64,000 bases of DNA from Olavius algarvensis Delta 4 endosymbiont (GCA_905176665.1 CAJINA010000021.1:1-64000), one strand, 5' to 3'. Positions 1 through 8,990 are shown, counted from the first letter of the stretch. The notes: generated from the sequence alone by a model not told the origin. Program-made: numbers and translations.

Positions 1-11
1 CCTTTCGGTTT

Positions 12-169
12 TAATCCCGCGTAGCGGGATAATATGCGTGGTTTCCCAGCTGAGCTGGACTGTTCATTTAATTCTTGACTGAAGGAAGACGTCTCTGCGT
101 CTCTGCGCGAGGATAATGCCTTTACGGCACAGCCGACTATCTCAGACCTGGCCCTGAGGGCCAGGTTTT
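12..169 (+). terminator. Hairpins at the left edge, including a terminator-like stem
   Basis: The first 236 bases hold no gene. Two hairpins are visible. A short stem at 12-28 (ATCCCGC / GCGGGAT) sits near the edge. A perfect 9-bp stem at 147-165 (CCTGGCCCT, one-base loop, AGGGCCAGG) is followed by TTTT, the form of a rho-independent terminator for a plus-strand transcript entering from the left. Between them, near 90-113, is a CTCTGCG-type repeat similar to the element at 32806-32965. Confidence 0.5.
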
Positions 170-236
170 AAGGCGCTGAATAAACCAAAGCGTCTAAGAC
201 CGCCGGCGTATTTGCCTGATGAAGCAAGCTCACCAG

Positions 237-1130
237 CTATGACCTATCCAGGATTAACTCAATCTGCGCATTGGGATGAATATCCCGGGCGAGGGTCTGC
301 AGCCGGGCCTTCAACGCCATAAATGCATCTACCTGCAAGGTGTCCCCGGCGGGGTCCATGAAAACGGTGACCCACATTCGCCGACCGGTTTTCAATATTT
401 CAAGGGAAAGGTGCCGGGCGCCCAATTCCTCTTTCAGAGGCAGTATCCGGTCGATAAATGGCTGGGAAAAGGTTTCCTGGGGGGCGGCCAGCAGCAGTTC
501 CTTCAGCTCATTGCGCATCAGGATCAGCGGTTCCTTGATAAACAACAAGGACATGCCGATGACCAGCACCTGGTCTGCGTAGCGGGTGGTCCATCCCCAG
601 GCGGTATCCTGGAGGAAAAGCACAACCACAAACGCAATCCCGATGGCCCCGGTGACCGCCCCGTTGAGCAGCCAGGCCTTGGCCTCGGCTCTTAGAAGAT
701 CCGAATCCGCCCTTTTTAAACTCTTGCGGAGAACCCCGTACACTGCAAAACAGCCGATCACCGCCAGACTTACATACAGGGTCAAGAGTCCGAGGGCCGG
801 TTCGCGGCCGCCTGAAATCAACAGCATGATATTGGCATACAACGCCATCAGGACCAGGATCAGGATGGCGGTCCCTTTGATCAATACAAACAGGGACTCG
901 AAGGCAAAATGGCCCAGGGGGTACTCACGCGTTTCCCGGCCGAAGATCAGGCGGGTGATCCCGATCGAAAAAAAGGTCATGATGGCTGAAATCAGGTTGT
1001 ACATACCGTCCAGCAATACCGCCCCGGATTGGGACAAAGCGGCCATCAGCAGGCCCCAGATTGCCAGGATGAAGGCACCCAGCATCGATGTTTTCAAGGC
1101 TTTTTCTTCGATTTGCTGATCCGGTTTCAT
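237..1130 (-). CDS. Cation diffusion facilitator (CDF) family transporter
   Basis: A 297-residue inner-membrane protein of the cation efflux (CDF) family, which exports divalent metals such as Zn, Co, Mn or Fe in exchange for protons. Several hydrophobic segments fill roughly residues 10-190. The D-G-x-x-N stretch (Asp41) near the second helix and the later P-L-G-H-x-x-x-E motif are typical of the family's metal site and TM2-TM3 loop. A hydrophilic C-terminal domain of about 85 residues fits the cytoplasmic dimerisation domain. I chose ATG at 1130 over TTG at 1142 because GGAG lies 8 bases upstream of it. It stands alone, convergent with nothing visible, and the metal cannot be read from the sequence. 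Confidence 0.85.
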   Translation of the reverse strand: MKPDQQIEEKALKTSMLGAFILAIWGLLMAALSQSGAVLLDGMYNLISAIMTFFSIGITRLIFGRETREYPLGHFAFESLFVLIKGTAILILVLMALYANIMLLISGGREPALGLLTLYVSLAVIGCFAVYGVLRKSLKRADSDLLRAEAKAWLLNGAVTGAIGIAFVVVLFLQDTAWGWTTRYADQVLVIGMSLLFIKEPLILMRNELKELLLAAPQETFSQPFIDRILPLKEELGARHLSLEILKTGRRMWVTVFMDPAGDTLQVDAFMALKARLQTLARDIHPNAQIELILDRS

Positions 1131-1244
1131 AGTCTGCTCCAAAAAAAGAAAACGTTGAGAGTATCTAATGGAAGCCCGGGTATTCCCGGCGAAAGGATTG
1201 AACGTTGTGACGACCAGATTAACACAGGCCGGAGGGGAAAAGAA

Positions 1245-2414
1245 CTAGAAAAACCGCAGCATCATGGGGATGGCCACGAAGGTGCCGATGGAACTGCCCA
1301 GATTCGTGAATACGACGACCAAAAGGATCTTGGTAACCTTGTTTTTCCAGAAGCCTTTCACCGACAGGATGTCCTGGGGCAGTCTTTCAAAATCGCGAAC
1401 CCGGGGTTTGCGGGCAAACGCCTCCACCAGTCCCGAAACCCAGCCGGCGGCGATCATGGGGTTGAGTGATGTCAGCGGCGCGGCCACGACCGATGAAACC
1501 ACGGTAAGCGGGTGGGCCAGGGCAATGACCGCCCCGAGTCCGGCCAGGACACCGTTGGCCACCACCCACCAGGTGAGCATGCCGGTTCCGGCGTCTTTGC
1601 CGCCTATATAAAACCCAGCCGCCAGCAGCAGGAGGATCAGGCCCGGAAGGATCCATTTCAAAGTGCCTGCCAGGCGGCCTTTGGGGGGTAGCTGTTCGAG
1701 CTGGTCGAGTTGAATCTCTTTTTCCCAGTACGCTTTTATACCGGGTACATGTCCGGCCCCGACCACGGCCACCACCTTGCGGCCCGGCGCGGATCTGATT
1801 TTTTCGCAGAGGTACCGGTCGCGCTCATCGATCAAAATATCCTTTACCACCGGCATGGCCTGTCCCAATTCAGCCAGCAGGGACTCGAGGACGTCCTGCT
1901 TTTTCATGTTTTCGATGTCTTCCTCACCGATGTCCTCGACCTCGCCCAGCGACAGGATCAACTGGAAAAGCAGTTTAACTTTGGACCACAGCCCCATGGT
2001 GCGCCAGGTCCTTGAAAGGGTGATCCGGATGTCCCGGTCGGCCAGGTGAATGTCCGCTCCCGCGGCTTCGCCGCTTTCAATGGCCTGGATCATCTCGGCA
2101 CCCGGTTTGATGTCCAGCTTGGCCGCGATTCTTTTCTGAAAAGAGGCCAGCATGAAATTGGCCAGCAGCAGAAACGCTTTTTTTTCTCTGATCACCTTGA
2201 TGATGTCCATTTCCCGCCACTGGTCTTTCTGTTTGATGGTCTCAAAGCGGGAGGGGCAGAGCTCAACAGCCACGGTGTCCGGGTTTTCCTGCTCAATAAC
2301 TGTTTTGACCAGGGCCACGCTCTCCTTGGAAACATGGGCGGTGCCGAGCAGGGTAATCTCTTTGTCGTCGCGCGTCAGATGGTGCACGACATTGGGGTTG
2401 TTTAAAGCGGTCAT
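1245..2414 (-). CDS. TraB/PrgY family membrane protein
   Basis: A 389-residue TraB-family protein (related to enterococcal PrgY/TraB, pheromone shutdown). The N-terminal half (about 1-240) has the family motifs G-T-A-H-V-S near residue 25 and V-A-V-E-L-C just after, both parts of the proposed metal-dependent hydrolase-like core. The C-terminal part (about 250-389) has three or four hydrophobic segments, so the protein is probably membrane-anchored with the TraB domain on one face. Its reaction is not established; a protease-like or erythromycin-esterase-like activity has been suggested for the wider superfamily. It lies 115 bases upstream of the CDF gene on the same strand and could be co-transcribed with it. 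Confidence 0.8.
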   Translation of the reverse strand: MTALNNPNVVHHLTRDDKEITLLGTAHVSKESVALVKTVIEQENPDTVAVELCPSRFETIKQKDQWREMDIIKVIREKKAFLLLANFMLASFQKRIAAKLDIKPGAEMIQAIESGEAAGADIHLADRDIRITLSRTWRTMGLWSKVKLLFQLILSLGEVEDIGEEDIENMKKQDVLESLLAELGQAMPVVKDILIDERDRYLCEKIRSAPGRKVVAVVGAGHVPGIKAYWEKEIQLDQLEQLPPKGRLAGTLKWILPGLILLLLAAGFYIGGKDAGTGMLTWWVVANGVLAGLGAVIALAHPLTVVSSVVAAPLTSLNPMIAAGWVSGLVEAFARKPRVRDFERLPQDILSVKGFWKNKVTKILLVVVFTNLGSSIGTFVAIPMMLRFF

Positions 2415-2670
2415 TATCTGTATATTTCCATATTATTTTGGCCTTCCCCCCTGCTTGCAGGGATCAGCAAAACGTAAACAACGGCACTGATGTGCCCCCC
2501 TGGTTTTCCCCCTGAGCGGGCTGGTCAGGGCCACCTGCATCACAGGTGGTTGTTTATCCCGGGCATTTTATTTAGGGCCGAATATAAGTAGTCGATTTAG
2601 CGTGTCAATGCAAGACACAGTTTGCCCGGCCGACCTTTTAGCCACCCCAGAGCGAGACAGGTAGCGAGCC
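2415..2670. other. Divergent intergenic region
   Basis: Region between the minus-strand TraB gene and the plus-strand MoxR gene, so it should hold both promoters. A stem CCACCTG / CAGGTGG at 2531-2549 is followed by TTGTTT and may act as a weak terminator or a protein-binding palindrome. No clear -35/-10 pair was found. Confidence 0.35.
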
Positions 2671-3486
2671 ATGACGACTGTTCATAAAGCTGACGAAAAA
2701 CTGACCCTGGTGACCAAGGAACCCTATTATGTAGAAGCGGATGGTGAGATCGGGATGTTCACCGCCGCTTATGACGCCCGCCTGCCGGTGATGCTCAAGG
2801 GGCCGACCGGCTGCGGTAAGAGCCGTTTCGTTGAGTACATGGCGTATCGCCTGCAGCGCCCGCTCGTGACGGTGGCTTGTCACGAGGACCTGTTTGCATC
2901 CGATCTTATCGGCCGTTACCTTTTAAAAAGCGATGAAACCGTCTGGGTGGACGGACCGTTGACCCGGGCGGTGCGGGCCGGCGCTATCTGCTACCTGGAC
3001 GAAATTGTGGAAGCCCGCAAGGATACCACGGTCGTCATTCACCCGTTAACCGATAATCGCCGCATGCTGAACATCGACAAGAAGGGCGAAACCATACCGG
3101 CGCATCCTGATTTTTCGATGGTGATCTCGTATAATCCCGGTTACCAGTCCGTGTTGAAAGACATGAAACAGAGCACCCGGCAACGTTTTGTGGCCTTTGA
3201 TTTCAGCTATCCGGTGCCTGATAAGGAAATCGAGGTCGTGGCTCAAGAGGGTGGGGTCGCACCGGAGCTGGCCGGTCAACTGGTCCTGCTGGGCCAGAAA
3301 ATCAGGAACATGCGGGAGCACGGCCTTACCGAGGGTGCCAGCACACGCCTGCTGATTTATGCCGCGCAGTTGATCAGTCGCGGGATAGAGCTGAAAAATG
3401 CCTGCCGGACAGCCATCTGCCAGCCGCTCACGGATGACGCGCGTTTGCAGCAGACGCTGGCGGATCTAATCGATGACATCTTCTGA
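2671..3486 (+). CDS. MoxR-type AAA+ ATPase (CbbQ/NirQ/NorQ family)
   Basis: A 271-residue AAA+ ATPase of the MoxR superfamily, CbbQ/NorQ branch. Walker A is G-P-T-G-C-G-K-S (residues 44-51); the Walker B-like stretch ends in L-D-E at about residue 112; sensor residues and a CbbQ_C-like tail follow. Family members work with a VWA-domain partner to remodel or insert metal into a target enzyme (CbbQ-CbbO for Rubisco, NorQ-NorD for nitric oxide reductase). The next plus-strand gene encodes exactly such a VWA protein, but no Rubisco, Nor or methanol dehydrogenase gene is in this window, so the client is unknown. The start ATG has only a weak upstream AGGTAG. Confidence 0.88.
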   Translation: MTTVHKADEKLTLVTKEPYYVEADGEIGMFTAAYDARLPVMLKGPTGCGKSRFVEYMAYRLQRPLVTVACHEDLFASDLIGRYLLKSDETVWVDGPLTRAVRAGAICYLDEIVEARKDTTVVIHPLTDNRRMLNIDKKGETIPAHPDFSMVISYNPGYQSVLKDMKQSTRQRFVAFDFSYPVPDKEIEVVAQEGGVAPELAGQLVLLGQKIRNMREHGLTEGASTRLLIYAAQLISRGIELKNACRTAICQPLTDDARLQQTLADLIDDIF

Positions 3487-3496
3487 AAGCCATCTT

Positions 3497-3616
3497 AAAA
3501 ACGTCTTTTGGTCCAATCTCGGCGTTGGGCACTCGGTCCCTGTCCTCGAAATACCGGAGTATTCCTCCGGGAGGGACCTCGCGGCCGCCTTGACCTTGGA
3601 CCAAAATCCTGTTTTA
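3497..3616 (+). repeat. Covarying palindrome, copy A
   Basis: Long imperfect hairpin. Outer arms TTTTGGTCC (3506-3514) and GGACCAAAA (3598-3606) pair perfectly and extend outward through A- and T-rich ends. Inside come CAATCTCGGCGTTGG, then a copy-specific arm containing GGTCCCT, the fixed core TCCTCGAAATAC, a 4-base loop, GTATTCCTCCGG, the complementary arm AGGGACC, and GCCTTGACCTTGG. It starts 11 bases after the moxR stop codon and separates that gene from its VWA partner. Related copies are at 3683, 9330, 16770 and, divergent, 6600 and 19328. Confidence 0.75.
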
Positions 3617-3682
3617 AGGCAGCTTTCGGGGGCCATCAAAAAAACGTCTTCTTGTCGGGCGAAGCTCGCCGAGCGAAGACTG

Positions 3683-3785
3683 TTTGGATCAATCTCTGCG
3701 TTGGCCAACCAGATCTAATCCTCGAAATACGATCAGTACTCCTCCGGTTAGATCTGATTGGCCGCCTTGGTATTGAACCAAAATT
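3683..3785 (+). repeat. Covarying palindrome, copy B
   Basis: Same framework as copy A in the same orientation: TTTGGATCAATCTC, CGTTGG, core TCCTCGAAATAC, loop, CTCCTCCGG, CCGCCTTGG, GAACCAAA. The copy-specific arms are entirely different: GGCCAACCAGATCTAA on the left and TTAGATCTGATTGGCC on the right, complementary at 15 of 16 positions. Just upstream (3643-3682) is another small stem, CGTCTTC / GAAGAC around GGCGA / TCGCC. Confidence 0.75.
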
Positions 3786-3835
3786 CATTCCTGAGATGGT
3801 TTCTGAGTGATATGCAGATAGGAAGAAGATCGCCC

Positions 3836-6577
3836 ATGGTACCTGCTGATCAGGACCCTCTGGAATATCTGGCCGGCGCCGACCCGGAATTGGCCGACCA
3901 ATTGCGTGCAGCCCTGGGGGCCAGCCCGCACCGCTATAGCGACGCAGATGTTCGTTTCCTGGTGGATGAAATTCTGCAGGGATTCGTGACGGAAATCTCC
4001 TTCGGGCATACGTACGCCCGGGGCCTTATCGCCCTGGTCGGCCTGACCGGACCGGAACAGGTGCGGCATTACAGGCAGCTGGTACATACCGCCGGAAAGC
4101 ATGGCCCCACGCTGGGCAAGCTGTTCGCCGAGGCCCTGGTCCAGGTGATCGCCCATGGGGAGGCGGCTTTTACCGAGCGATTTTTAGCGGCTACGGACAT
4201 CATGCTGGCCAAGGGGGCCTACACCCTGAAAGATCCCCTGGCGGCCCTGTCCGGATTTCTGGCCGAAAAGGATGTGGCCGGTGCCCGCGCCTATCTGGAA
4301 CTGCTGGCCATTGTGTTTGACCGCCCCTTGACCTATAACCGCTGTCTGATTATTTCCAAGCGACTTCCGCGGCTGGCGGCCACCCTGGTTATAACCCGCA
4401 GAGCGTGGCAGTTGGCGCGGCTGTGTGATGTGCTGGCCGTTGGTGATGCCCTGCTGGAACCATTTTTCGACGGCCTTGAAAAAGGCGCCGGGTTGCTGGA
4501 TGAAAAAGCCCTGCACGTGTTTGTTAGGCAGGCGTTGCACGTTTTCCGACGTGTGCGGGATCACGGAATCCGCCTTCTGGAGTTGTCCTCCCTGCCTGGT
4601 CTGGAGGCCTGCCGGGCACTGCAGGTCGCGGTGCCGTTCAGTGCCATCCGGGGACGTCTCGATCGGTACCTGCAGGCCCGGCTCGGACGCGGGCTCAGCG
4701 TGAAATCGATTGAAGATCTACCTGCGGCCTGTGCCGGATCACTGGACGATGCCGGCATTTACTTCGATGGGGCCACGTTCTTTCTCGAGTCGGTGATCAA
4801 CCGCTTGGCCACTGTGCAGCTGAATACGGAATTGGGCCTGTGCCTCATCCGGCTAGAGGCGGGTTGTGCCGAATTCGGAACCTTTGGCTTCGACCTGGAG
4901 AAAGCAGCCGACCGCTGGGGTCTTGATTTGGACCCCGCGGCCGTTTCGGACGCGTGGTCGGACCTGGAACATTTTTTCGACACCTTTGCCGTTCCGGCAC
5001 TGGCGGCGGACCTGTTCACCCTGGTAGAACACGGCCGGATCAGGCGGCTGGCCGCGAAGTATCCCGGTCTCGAGCGGTCGGCCCGCGCTATCATCGGCCG
5101 AGAAACGGAGCGCCTGGCGAAACGTGCGGACGCGCCGGCTTGCTTATATGAACTCTACGCCCGGATCGCCCTGGAAATATCCGGCCTGCTACCGGAGATC
5201 CAGTCGGGGGAATTACAGGCCCTGGACCAGGCGCTGGCTGTCTTTGAGAGCCGGATCACAGGCCGGGCAACGGCTGAAACCACGGCCAGCGTTGTCCAGG
5301 CCATCTACCCCCTGGTACTGGCGGCCCTGCGAACGGGTACCCCGGATTTGGCGGCGCCCGCTGGATATCGCCCCATGGCGTTCCCCTATGGCCGGCGAGT
5401 CCGACCGGCCTTGCACCACCTGCGCTACGGCCAGGATCAGGCCTTTGTCCGCCGGATTCAACAGCAGCTGAAACAATCCGGACTCAAGGTGTACCGCTCG
5501 GATCTGGCCGATAAGCTCAGAGCGAACAATGGCCGGTTGAGCGCGGATGACCTGCGGAGACTGGCGGCCGCTGCCGGCGGCAAGGCTTCTCGGGATATGG
5601 ACAGCCTGGATCCGGAAAGGCTCGGGCTCACGGAGATATTGCCGGAATTCGGGCCGGATGGCAAAGATCCGGACCGCGGGCGTGCCGGCGTCTTTCGCTA
5701 CCCGGAGTGGGACTGCACCCAGAACGATTATCTGGTGGACCATGCCCGCCTGACGGAAAAAGAGTTGTCCGGCCATGAAAACGGGTTCTATCCGCAGACC
5801 CTGCAGCGTCATCAAGGCCTGGTCAAAAAGATAAAAACAGCGTTCGAGCTGCTCAAACCGGAAGGCCTCCAGATCCTGCGCCAGTGGATTGAAGGTGACG
5901 ATTTTGACTATCGGGCCATGCTCGACTTTGCGCTGGACAGGAAGGCGGGTATTATGCCGTCCGACCGGTTGTATATTAAAAGAATGAAATCAGCGCGGAA
6001 TGTGGCGGTGATGCTGCTTGTGGATCTTTCTAAATCCACCGCCAACCCGGTACTGGGGGCAACCGGCTCGGTCCTGGATGTCGAAAAGGAAGCTATCGTC
6101 CTTTTTTGTGAAGCCCTGGAGGTCGTGGGCGATACCTATGCCATAACTGGTTTTTCCGGGACCGGTCGGCTGGGGGTCGACTTTTATACACTGAAGAGCT
6201 TTCCGGAAAGCATGGGGCCCGCGGTCAGGGCGCGCATAAATGCCATGGCACCCCAGCGCAACACTCGGATGGGGGCAGCCATCCGCCATGCTGTCCGGCA
6301 TTTTCGGCGGATTGACGCCGCGATTAAATTGCTCATCGTTCTGGGCGACGGGTTTCCCAATGATGCGGGCTATAAAAAAAGGTATGCCATCGAAGATACC
6401 CGCAAGGCGATTTTCGAAGCGCGGTCCCAGAATATATTCACCCATGGGATTACCGTGAATATCCGGACCACCAACGCAATGGATGATCTTTTCGGGCCGG
6501 TGCACCACACTGCGATTTCCGATGTGCGCGAACTGCCGGACAAGCTGTGGCGGATTTACAGTGCCCTTACACACTGA
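3836..6577 (+). CDS. VWA-domain protein, CbbO/NorD type
   Basis: A large protein (about 913 residues) with a C-terminal von Willebrand A domain, the usual partner of CbbQ/NorQ ATPases. The MIDAS motif D-L-S-K-S (DxSxS form) sits in the last third near base 6020, preceded by M-L-L-V. The long N-terminal part is alpha-helical and poorly conserved, as in CbbO and NorD. The open frame extends upstream to 3758, but that part lies inside palindrome copy B. I prefer ATG 3836, which has AGGAAG about 11 bases upstream; ATG 3812 is the alternative. By family analogy it binds the ATPase hexamer and delivers a client metalloenzyme. Two structured repeats separate it from the ATPase gene. Confidence 0.85.
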   Translation: MVPADQDPLEYLAGADPELADQLRAALGASPHRYSDADVRFLVDEILQGFVTEISFGHTYARGLIALVGLTGPEQVRHYRQLVHTAGKHGPTLGKLFAEALVQVIAHGEAAFTERFLAATDIMLAKGAYTLKDPLAALSGFLAEKDVAGARAYLELLAIVFDRPLTYNRCLIISKRLPRLAATLVITRRAWQLARLCDVLAVGDALLEPFFDGLEKGAGLLDEKALHVFVRQALHVFRRVRDHGIRLLELSSLPGLEACRALQVAVPFSAIRGRLDRYLQARLGRGLSVKSIEDLPAACAGSLDDAGIYFDGATFFLESVINRLATVQLNTELGLCLIRLEAGCAEFGTFGFDLEKAADRWGLDLDPAAVSDAWSDLEHFFDTFAVPALAADLFTLVEHGRIRRLAAKYPGLERSARAIIGRETERLAKRADAPACLYELYARIALEISGLLPEIQSGELQALDQALAVFESRITGRATAETTASVVQAIYPLVLAALRTGTPDLAAPAGYRPMAFPYGRRVRPALHHLRYGQDQAFVRRIQQQLKQSGLKVYRSDLADKLRANNGRLSADDLRRLAAAAGGKASRDMDSLDPERLGLTEILPEFGPDGKDPDRGRAGVFRYPEWDCTQNDYLVDHARLTEKELSGHENGFYPQTLQRHQGLVKKIKTAFELLKPEGLQILRQWIEGDDFDYRAMLDFALDRKAGIMPSDRLYIKRMKSARNVAVMLLVDLSKSTANPVLGATGSVLDVEKEAIVLFCEALEVVGDTYAITGFSGTGRLGVDFYTLKSFPESMGPAVRARINAMAPQRNTRMGAAIRHAVRHFRRIDAAIKLLIVLGDGFPNDAGYKKRYAIEDTRKAIFEARSQNIFTHGITVNIRTTNAMDDLFGPVHHTAISDVRELPDKLWRIYSALTH

Positions 6578-6599
6578 TGGCGGGCAACCGTAACCGGTG

Positions 6600-6675
6600 C
6601 CCATCCATAAACGGCATCTTTTGGCCCAAAAGCGCTCAAGCCTTGCTCTGAACCAAAATTACCGTTTCCGCGTGG
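6600..6675 (+). repeat. Shortened palindrome copy (arms only)
   Basis: Downstream of the VWA gene, AAACGG...TTTTGGCCCAA on the left and GCCTTG...GAACCAAAA...CCGTTT on the right resemble the outer arms of copies A and B, but the variable arm and the TCCTCGAAATAC core are missing. I read it as an internally deleted or minimal member of the family; it could also serve as a terminator for the VWA gene. Confidence 0.45.
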
Positions 6676-6757
6676 CCACCAGCGGACAAGCGGATTGTAT
6701 TCAATTAAAAGATGTTTATAATCATAGTATAGAAGAATACTTGTCAGAGCCGGGGAT

Positions 6758-7192
6758 ATGTTACTCTACGACAGCATTTACAAATGGGATGGATTCGGCG
6801 GGCGCCTCAAACTGGCCAGCGGCAAATGCCTCCTGCGCCTGTATGATCTGACCCGCGGTGGTGATCATAACCCGGCTCTGCTGAAACCCTTCATTGCTCT
6901 GACCACCGATCACCCGGACAGCGGCATGTCCATCAAGAGTTGCGCCGGACACATTGCCACTTGCCTGGTCAAGGATTTCAGTGTCGATCCGGCCCGGATG
7001 ACTTACATCGAATACTACCCGGCGGTTATCTACGGTGAACATGACCAGCACTGCATTGCCGAGCGTTTTGAATCCCTGGAATTCGTGTGGTGTGAAGGCA
7101 AGGCGCTGCATCCCAAATGGCGGGCACTGCCGGAGAACATGCTGGGACAGGTGCAATCCCTGGCCCGGGGGATGGAGCAGGTGAAGGTCTGA
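6758..7192 (+). CDS. Conserved hypothetical protein, 144 residues
   Basis: I do not recognise this protein. It is soluble, with no signal peptide or membrane segment, and rich in aromatic residues and Cys (Cys29, Cys62, Cys69 and others). A G-G-D-H-N-P stretch and a central I-E-Y-Y-P-A motif look like conserved core positions, which argues for a real gene rather than a chance frame. GGGG lies 4 bases before the ATG. It follows the VWA gene on the same strand by about 180 bases, with the shortened palindrome between. A stand-alone regulatory or metal-binding role is possible, but nothing visible decides it. Confidence 0.6.
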   Translation: MLLYDSIYKWDGFGGRLKLASGKCLLRLYDLTRGGDHNPALLKPFIALTTDHPDSGMSIKSCAGHIATCLVKDFSVDPARMTYIEYYPAVIYGEHDQHCIAERFESLEFVWCEGKALHPKWRALPENMLGQVQSLARGMEQVKV

Positions 7193-7202
7193 CCCACCCA
7201 TG

Positions 7203-7375
7203 AACATCCAGCATCGAACGCTCAACATTGAACTTTGAACTGAGGTGCGCCCGCGGCGATCTATTCAGGGGGTTTCCTTAAACCGTGACTGGCGTGCCGG
7301 GAAAAAAACAGGGCCTCCCAGCTGCATCCGCTCTGCGAAGCGGGATGTTCGATGTTCAATGTTGGAAGTTTGAAT
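7203..7375. repeat. Inverted pair of GTTCAATGTT-type repeats
   Basis: The left unit (7203-7240) contains CATCGAACGCTCAACATTGA and the right unit (7341-7375) contains GATGTTCGATGTTCAATGTT, which is close to its reverse complement. They flank about 100 bases without a gene, between the hypothetical gene and the convergent lipoprotein gene. Similar ATGTTC/GAACAT-rich repeats occur between genes in many genomes; here they could form a long stem at a convergent junction. Confidence 0.5.
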
Positions 7376-7415
7376 TTCCTGGGACCCACAAGCGCATTTC
7401 AACCTGCCACGAACC

Positions 7416-8348
7416 TTACCGGCACGGCCTTTTCAACCCCTTGTCCTCCAGCCATGTCTTGGCAAAATGTACCGTGAGCCGGATGTCCGCTCCGGCTGCA
7501 TCAGCGGCTTTCTCAAGTTTGGTCAGGTTGGCTTTGACCCTGGGCGCGTCACCCAGCAGGGCGTATATTTTTACGGCCTGCTTGTAATGGGCCACGGCCT
7601 TTGCCGAGGATCCCTGCGCCTGGTGGCTATCGCCCAACTGGACGTGGTCCTGGGCCATACCGGCATGGAATCCAACGGCTCGGTCTGCGGCCAGGGCCTG
7701 CTCAAGATGTTCGCCGGCGGCGGCCGCATCGCCCTGGGCCAGCTTCAGCCGGCCGAGCGCGAATTGGATTTTGGCCTGTGATGATTGATCCTCTTTGGTA
7801 ACCCCGGCCAACGCTGTTTCCAGAGCGGCCTGAGCCTGCGGGTAGGCAGCTTGCTTGAGAAACAGGATCCCCTGGTTGATCTGCAGGGGTAGAAACGCCC
7901 CGGGTTCGAGCTCTGCAGCTGCGGTGAGCACCGCCTGAGCATCATCGAGACGATCGGCCCCGATTAGCGCAGCCGCCTTGTTGGCCATGGCCTGCAATGT
8001 GGCTTGCCGATCACCGCGAACCGTGCTGATGGTCAGGGCCTCATCAAAAAAGGCCACGGCATTGTCCACATCCCCGGTGGCCTGGTAGACATTCCCCAGG
8101 CTGTTCAAACTGACGGCGATGCCCGCCAGGTCATCCGCCGCGGTGAATTCGGCGTGGACCCTGGAGAAATGCGCGGCCGCCCGCTGATAACAACCTTTCG
8201 TATATTGCAGGTTCCCCCTCTGGATTTGTTTGGCGCCGTCTCGTGCCATGACCGGGGCTTGGGTCGCCTGGCGGGGTGGGCTCCCGCAGGCCCAGAGCAG
8301 GCTCATGAGAACCAGCATGGGAAGATATCGCAGTCGTGATCTGTTCAT
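7416..8348 (-). CDS. TPR-repeat lipoprotein
   Basis: A predicted outer-membrane or periplasm-facing lipoprotein of about 310 residues. From ATG 8348 the N-terminus is a basic start, a hydrophobic stretch and the lipobox L-W-A-C, giving Cys21 as the lipidation site. The rest is helical with several tetratricopeptide repeats (for example A-V-S-L-N-S-L-G-N-V-Y followed by a G-D...A...F-D-E-A-L unit), ending in a basic tail. The frame could also open at GTG 8366, but that would put seven residues before the signal peptide. Such proteins usually scaffold envelope protein complexes. It stands alone between two plus-strand units. Confidence 0.78.
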   Translation of the reverse strand: MNRSRLRYLPMLVLMSLLWACGSPPRQATQAPVMARDGAKQIQRGNLQYTKGCYQRAAAHFSRVHAEFTAADDLAGIAVSLNSLGNVYQATGDVDNAVAFFDEALTISTVRGDRQATLQAMANKAAALIGADRLDDAQAVLTAAAELEPGAFLPLQINQGILFLKQAAYPQAQAALETALAGVTKEDQSSQAKIQFALGRLKLAQGDAAAAGEHLEQALAADRAVGFHAGMAQDHVQLGDSHQAQGSSAKAVAHYKQAVKIYALLGDAPRVKANLTKLEKAADAAGADIRLTVHFAKTWLEDKGLKRPCR

Positions 8349-8603
8349 AGGGTAACTGTCTTTCACATGGTTGGGTGATGCGTGCTTGGCTGTTGGCCGC
8401 CAGCTTTTTTATACACGCAAGCCAAGTGAATGTCAAAATTCAAGCCCGACCGGGTGCGGCCACAAACAGTTGGACAGAACAAAGCCAACCGTGTATTTCA
8501 TAAGCACTTACCCGTTGGGCTTGAACCGCACCGATAACTATGGTCACCGCCCCGGGGGTTTTCTTGCGGGCGGACCTAACGTTGCTGACGCGAGGCAGAT
8601 AAA

Positions 8604-8990
8604 ATGGTGATCCGGATTCTTTGTGTGGGCATGGGGGGCTTTTTCGGCGCAATCTTGAGATATGCCATCAGTGGTCAGGTGCAAAGTTGGTCTAAAAGCA
8701 TCGATTTTCCCTATGGTACCCTGGTAGTCAATGTTCTGGGATGCCTGATCATCGGGCTGCTTTCCTATCTCTCCGAAACCCGCGGCATGTTTTCGGCCGA
8801 AGTCCGGCTGTGCGTGTTTATTGGTATCCTGGGATCCTTTACAACCTACTCAACGTTTTCCAATGAGGCCCTGACCCTGTTGAGCGACGGAAAACAACTG
8901 GCCGCCCTGACCTATATCGGGGCGCATCTGTTTCTCGGCCTGGGGGCGGTATGGCTGGGTCACGTCCTCGCCTGGCAAATCTGGAGGTAA
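8604..8990 (+). CDS. crcB: CrcB/Fluc fluoride channel
   Basis: A 128-residue four-helix membrane protein of the CrcB family, dimeric channels that let fluoride leave the cell. Diagnostic stretches are G-G-F-F-G-A-x-x-R near the N-terminus, N-V-L-G-C in helix 2, and G-S-F-T-T-Y-S-T-F-S in helix 3, the Phe box and central Na+ site region. Length is normal for a single-gene homodimeric Fluc. The DUF190 gene starts 4 bases after its stop, a common arrangement. I looked for a fluoride riboswitch in the 200 bases upstream and could not make one out. Confidence 0.92.
   Translation: MVIRILCVGMGGFFGAILRYAISGQVQSWSKSIDFPYGTLVVNVLGCLIIGLLSYLSETRGMFSAEVRLCVFIGILGSFTTYSTFSNEALTLLSDGKQLAALTYIGAHLFLGLGAVWLGHVLAWQIWR

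Noticed and set aside
3758..3835. N-terminal extension of the VWA protein
   Set aside because: The codons lie inside palindrome copy B and have no ribosome site; ATG 3836 fits better.
7904..8436. Second gene in another frame over the TPR lipoprotein
   Set aside because: The alternative frames lack the lipobox and repeats seen in the assigned frame and are shadows of it.
8400..8603. Fluoride riboswitch upstream of crcB
   Set aside because: I looked for the conserved pseudoknot blocks of the crcB motif and found no matching set; the leader only has scattered GC-rich stretches.
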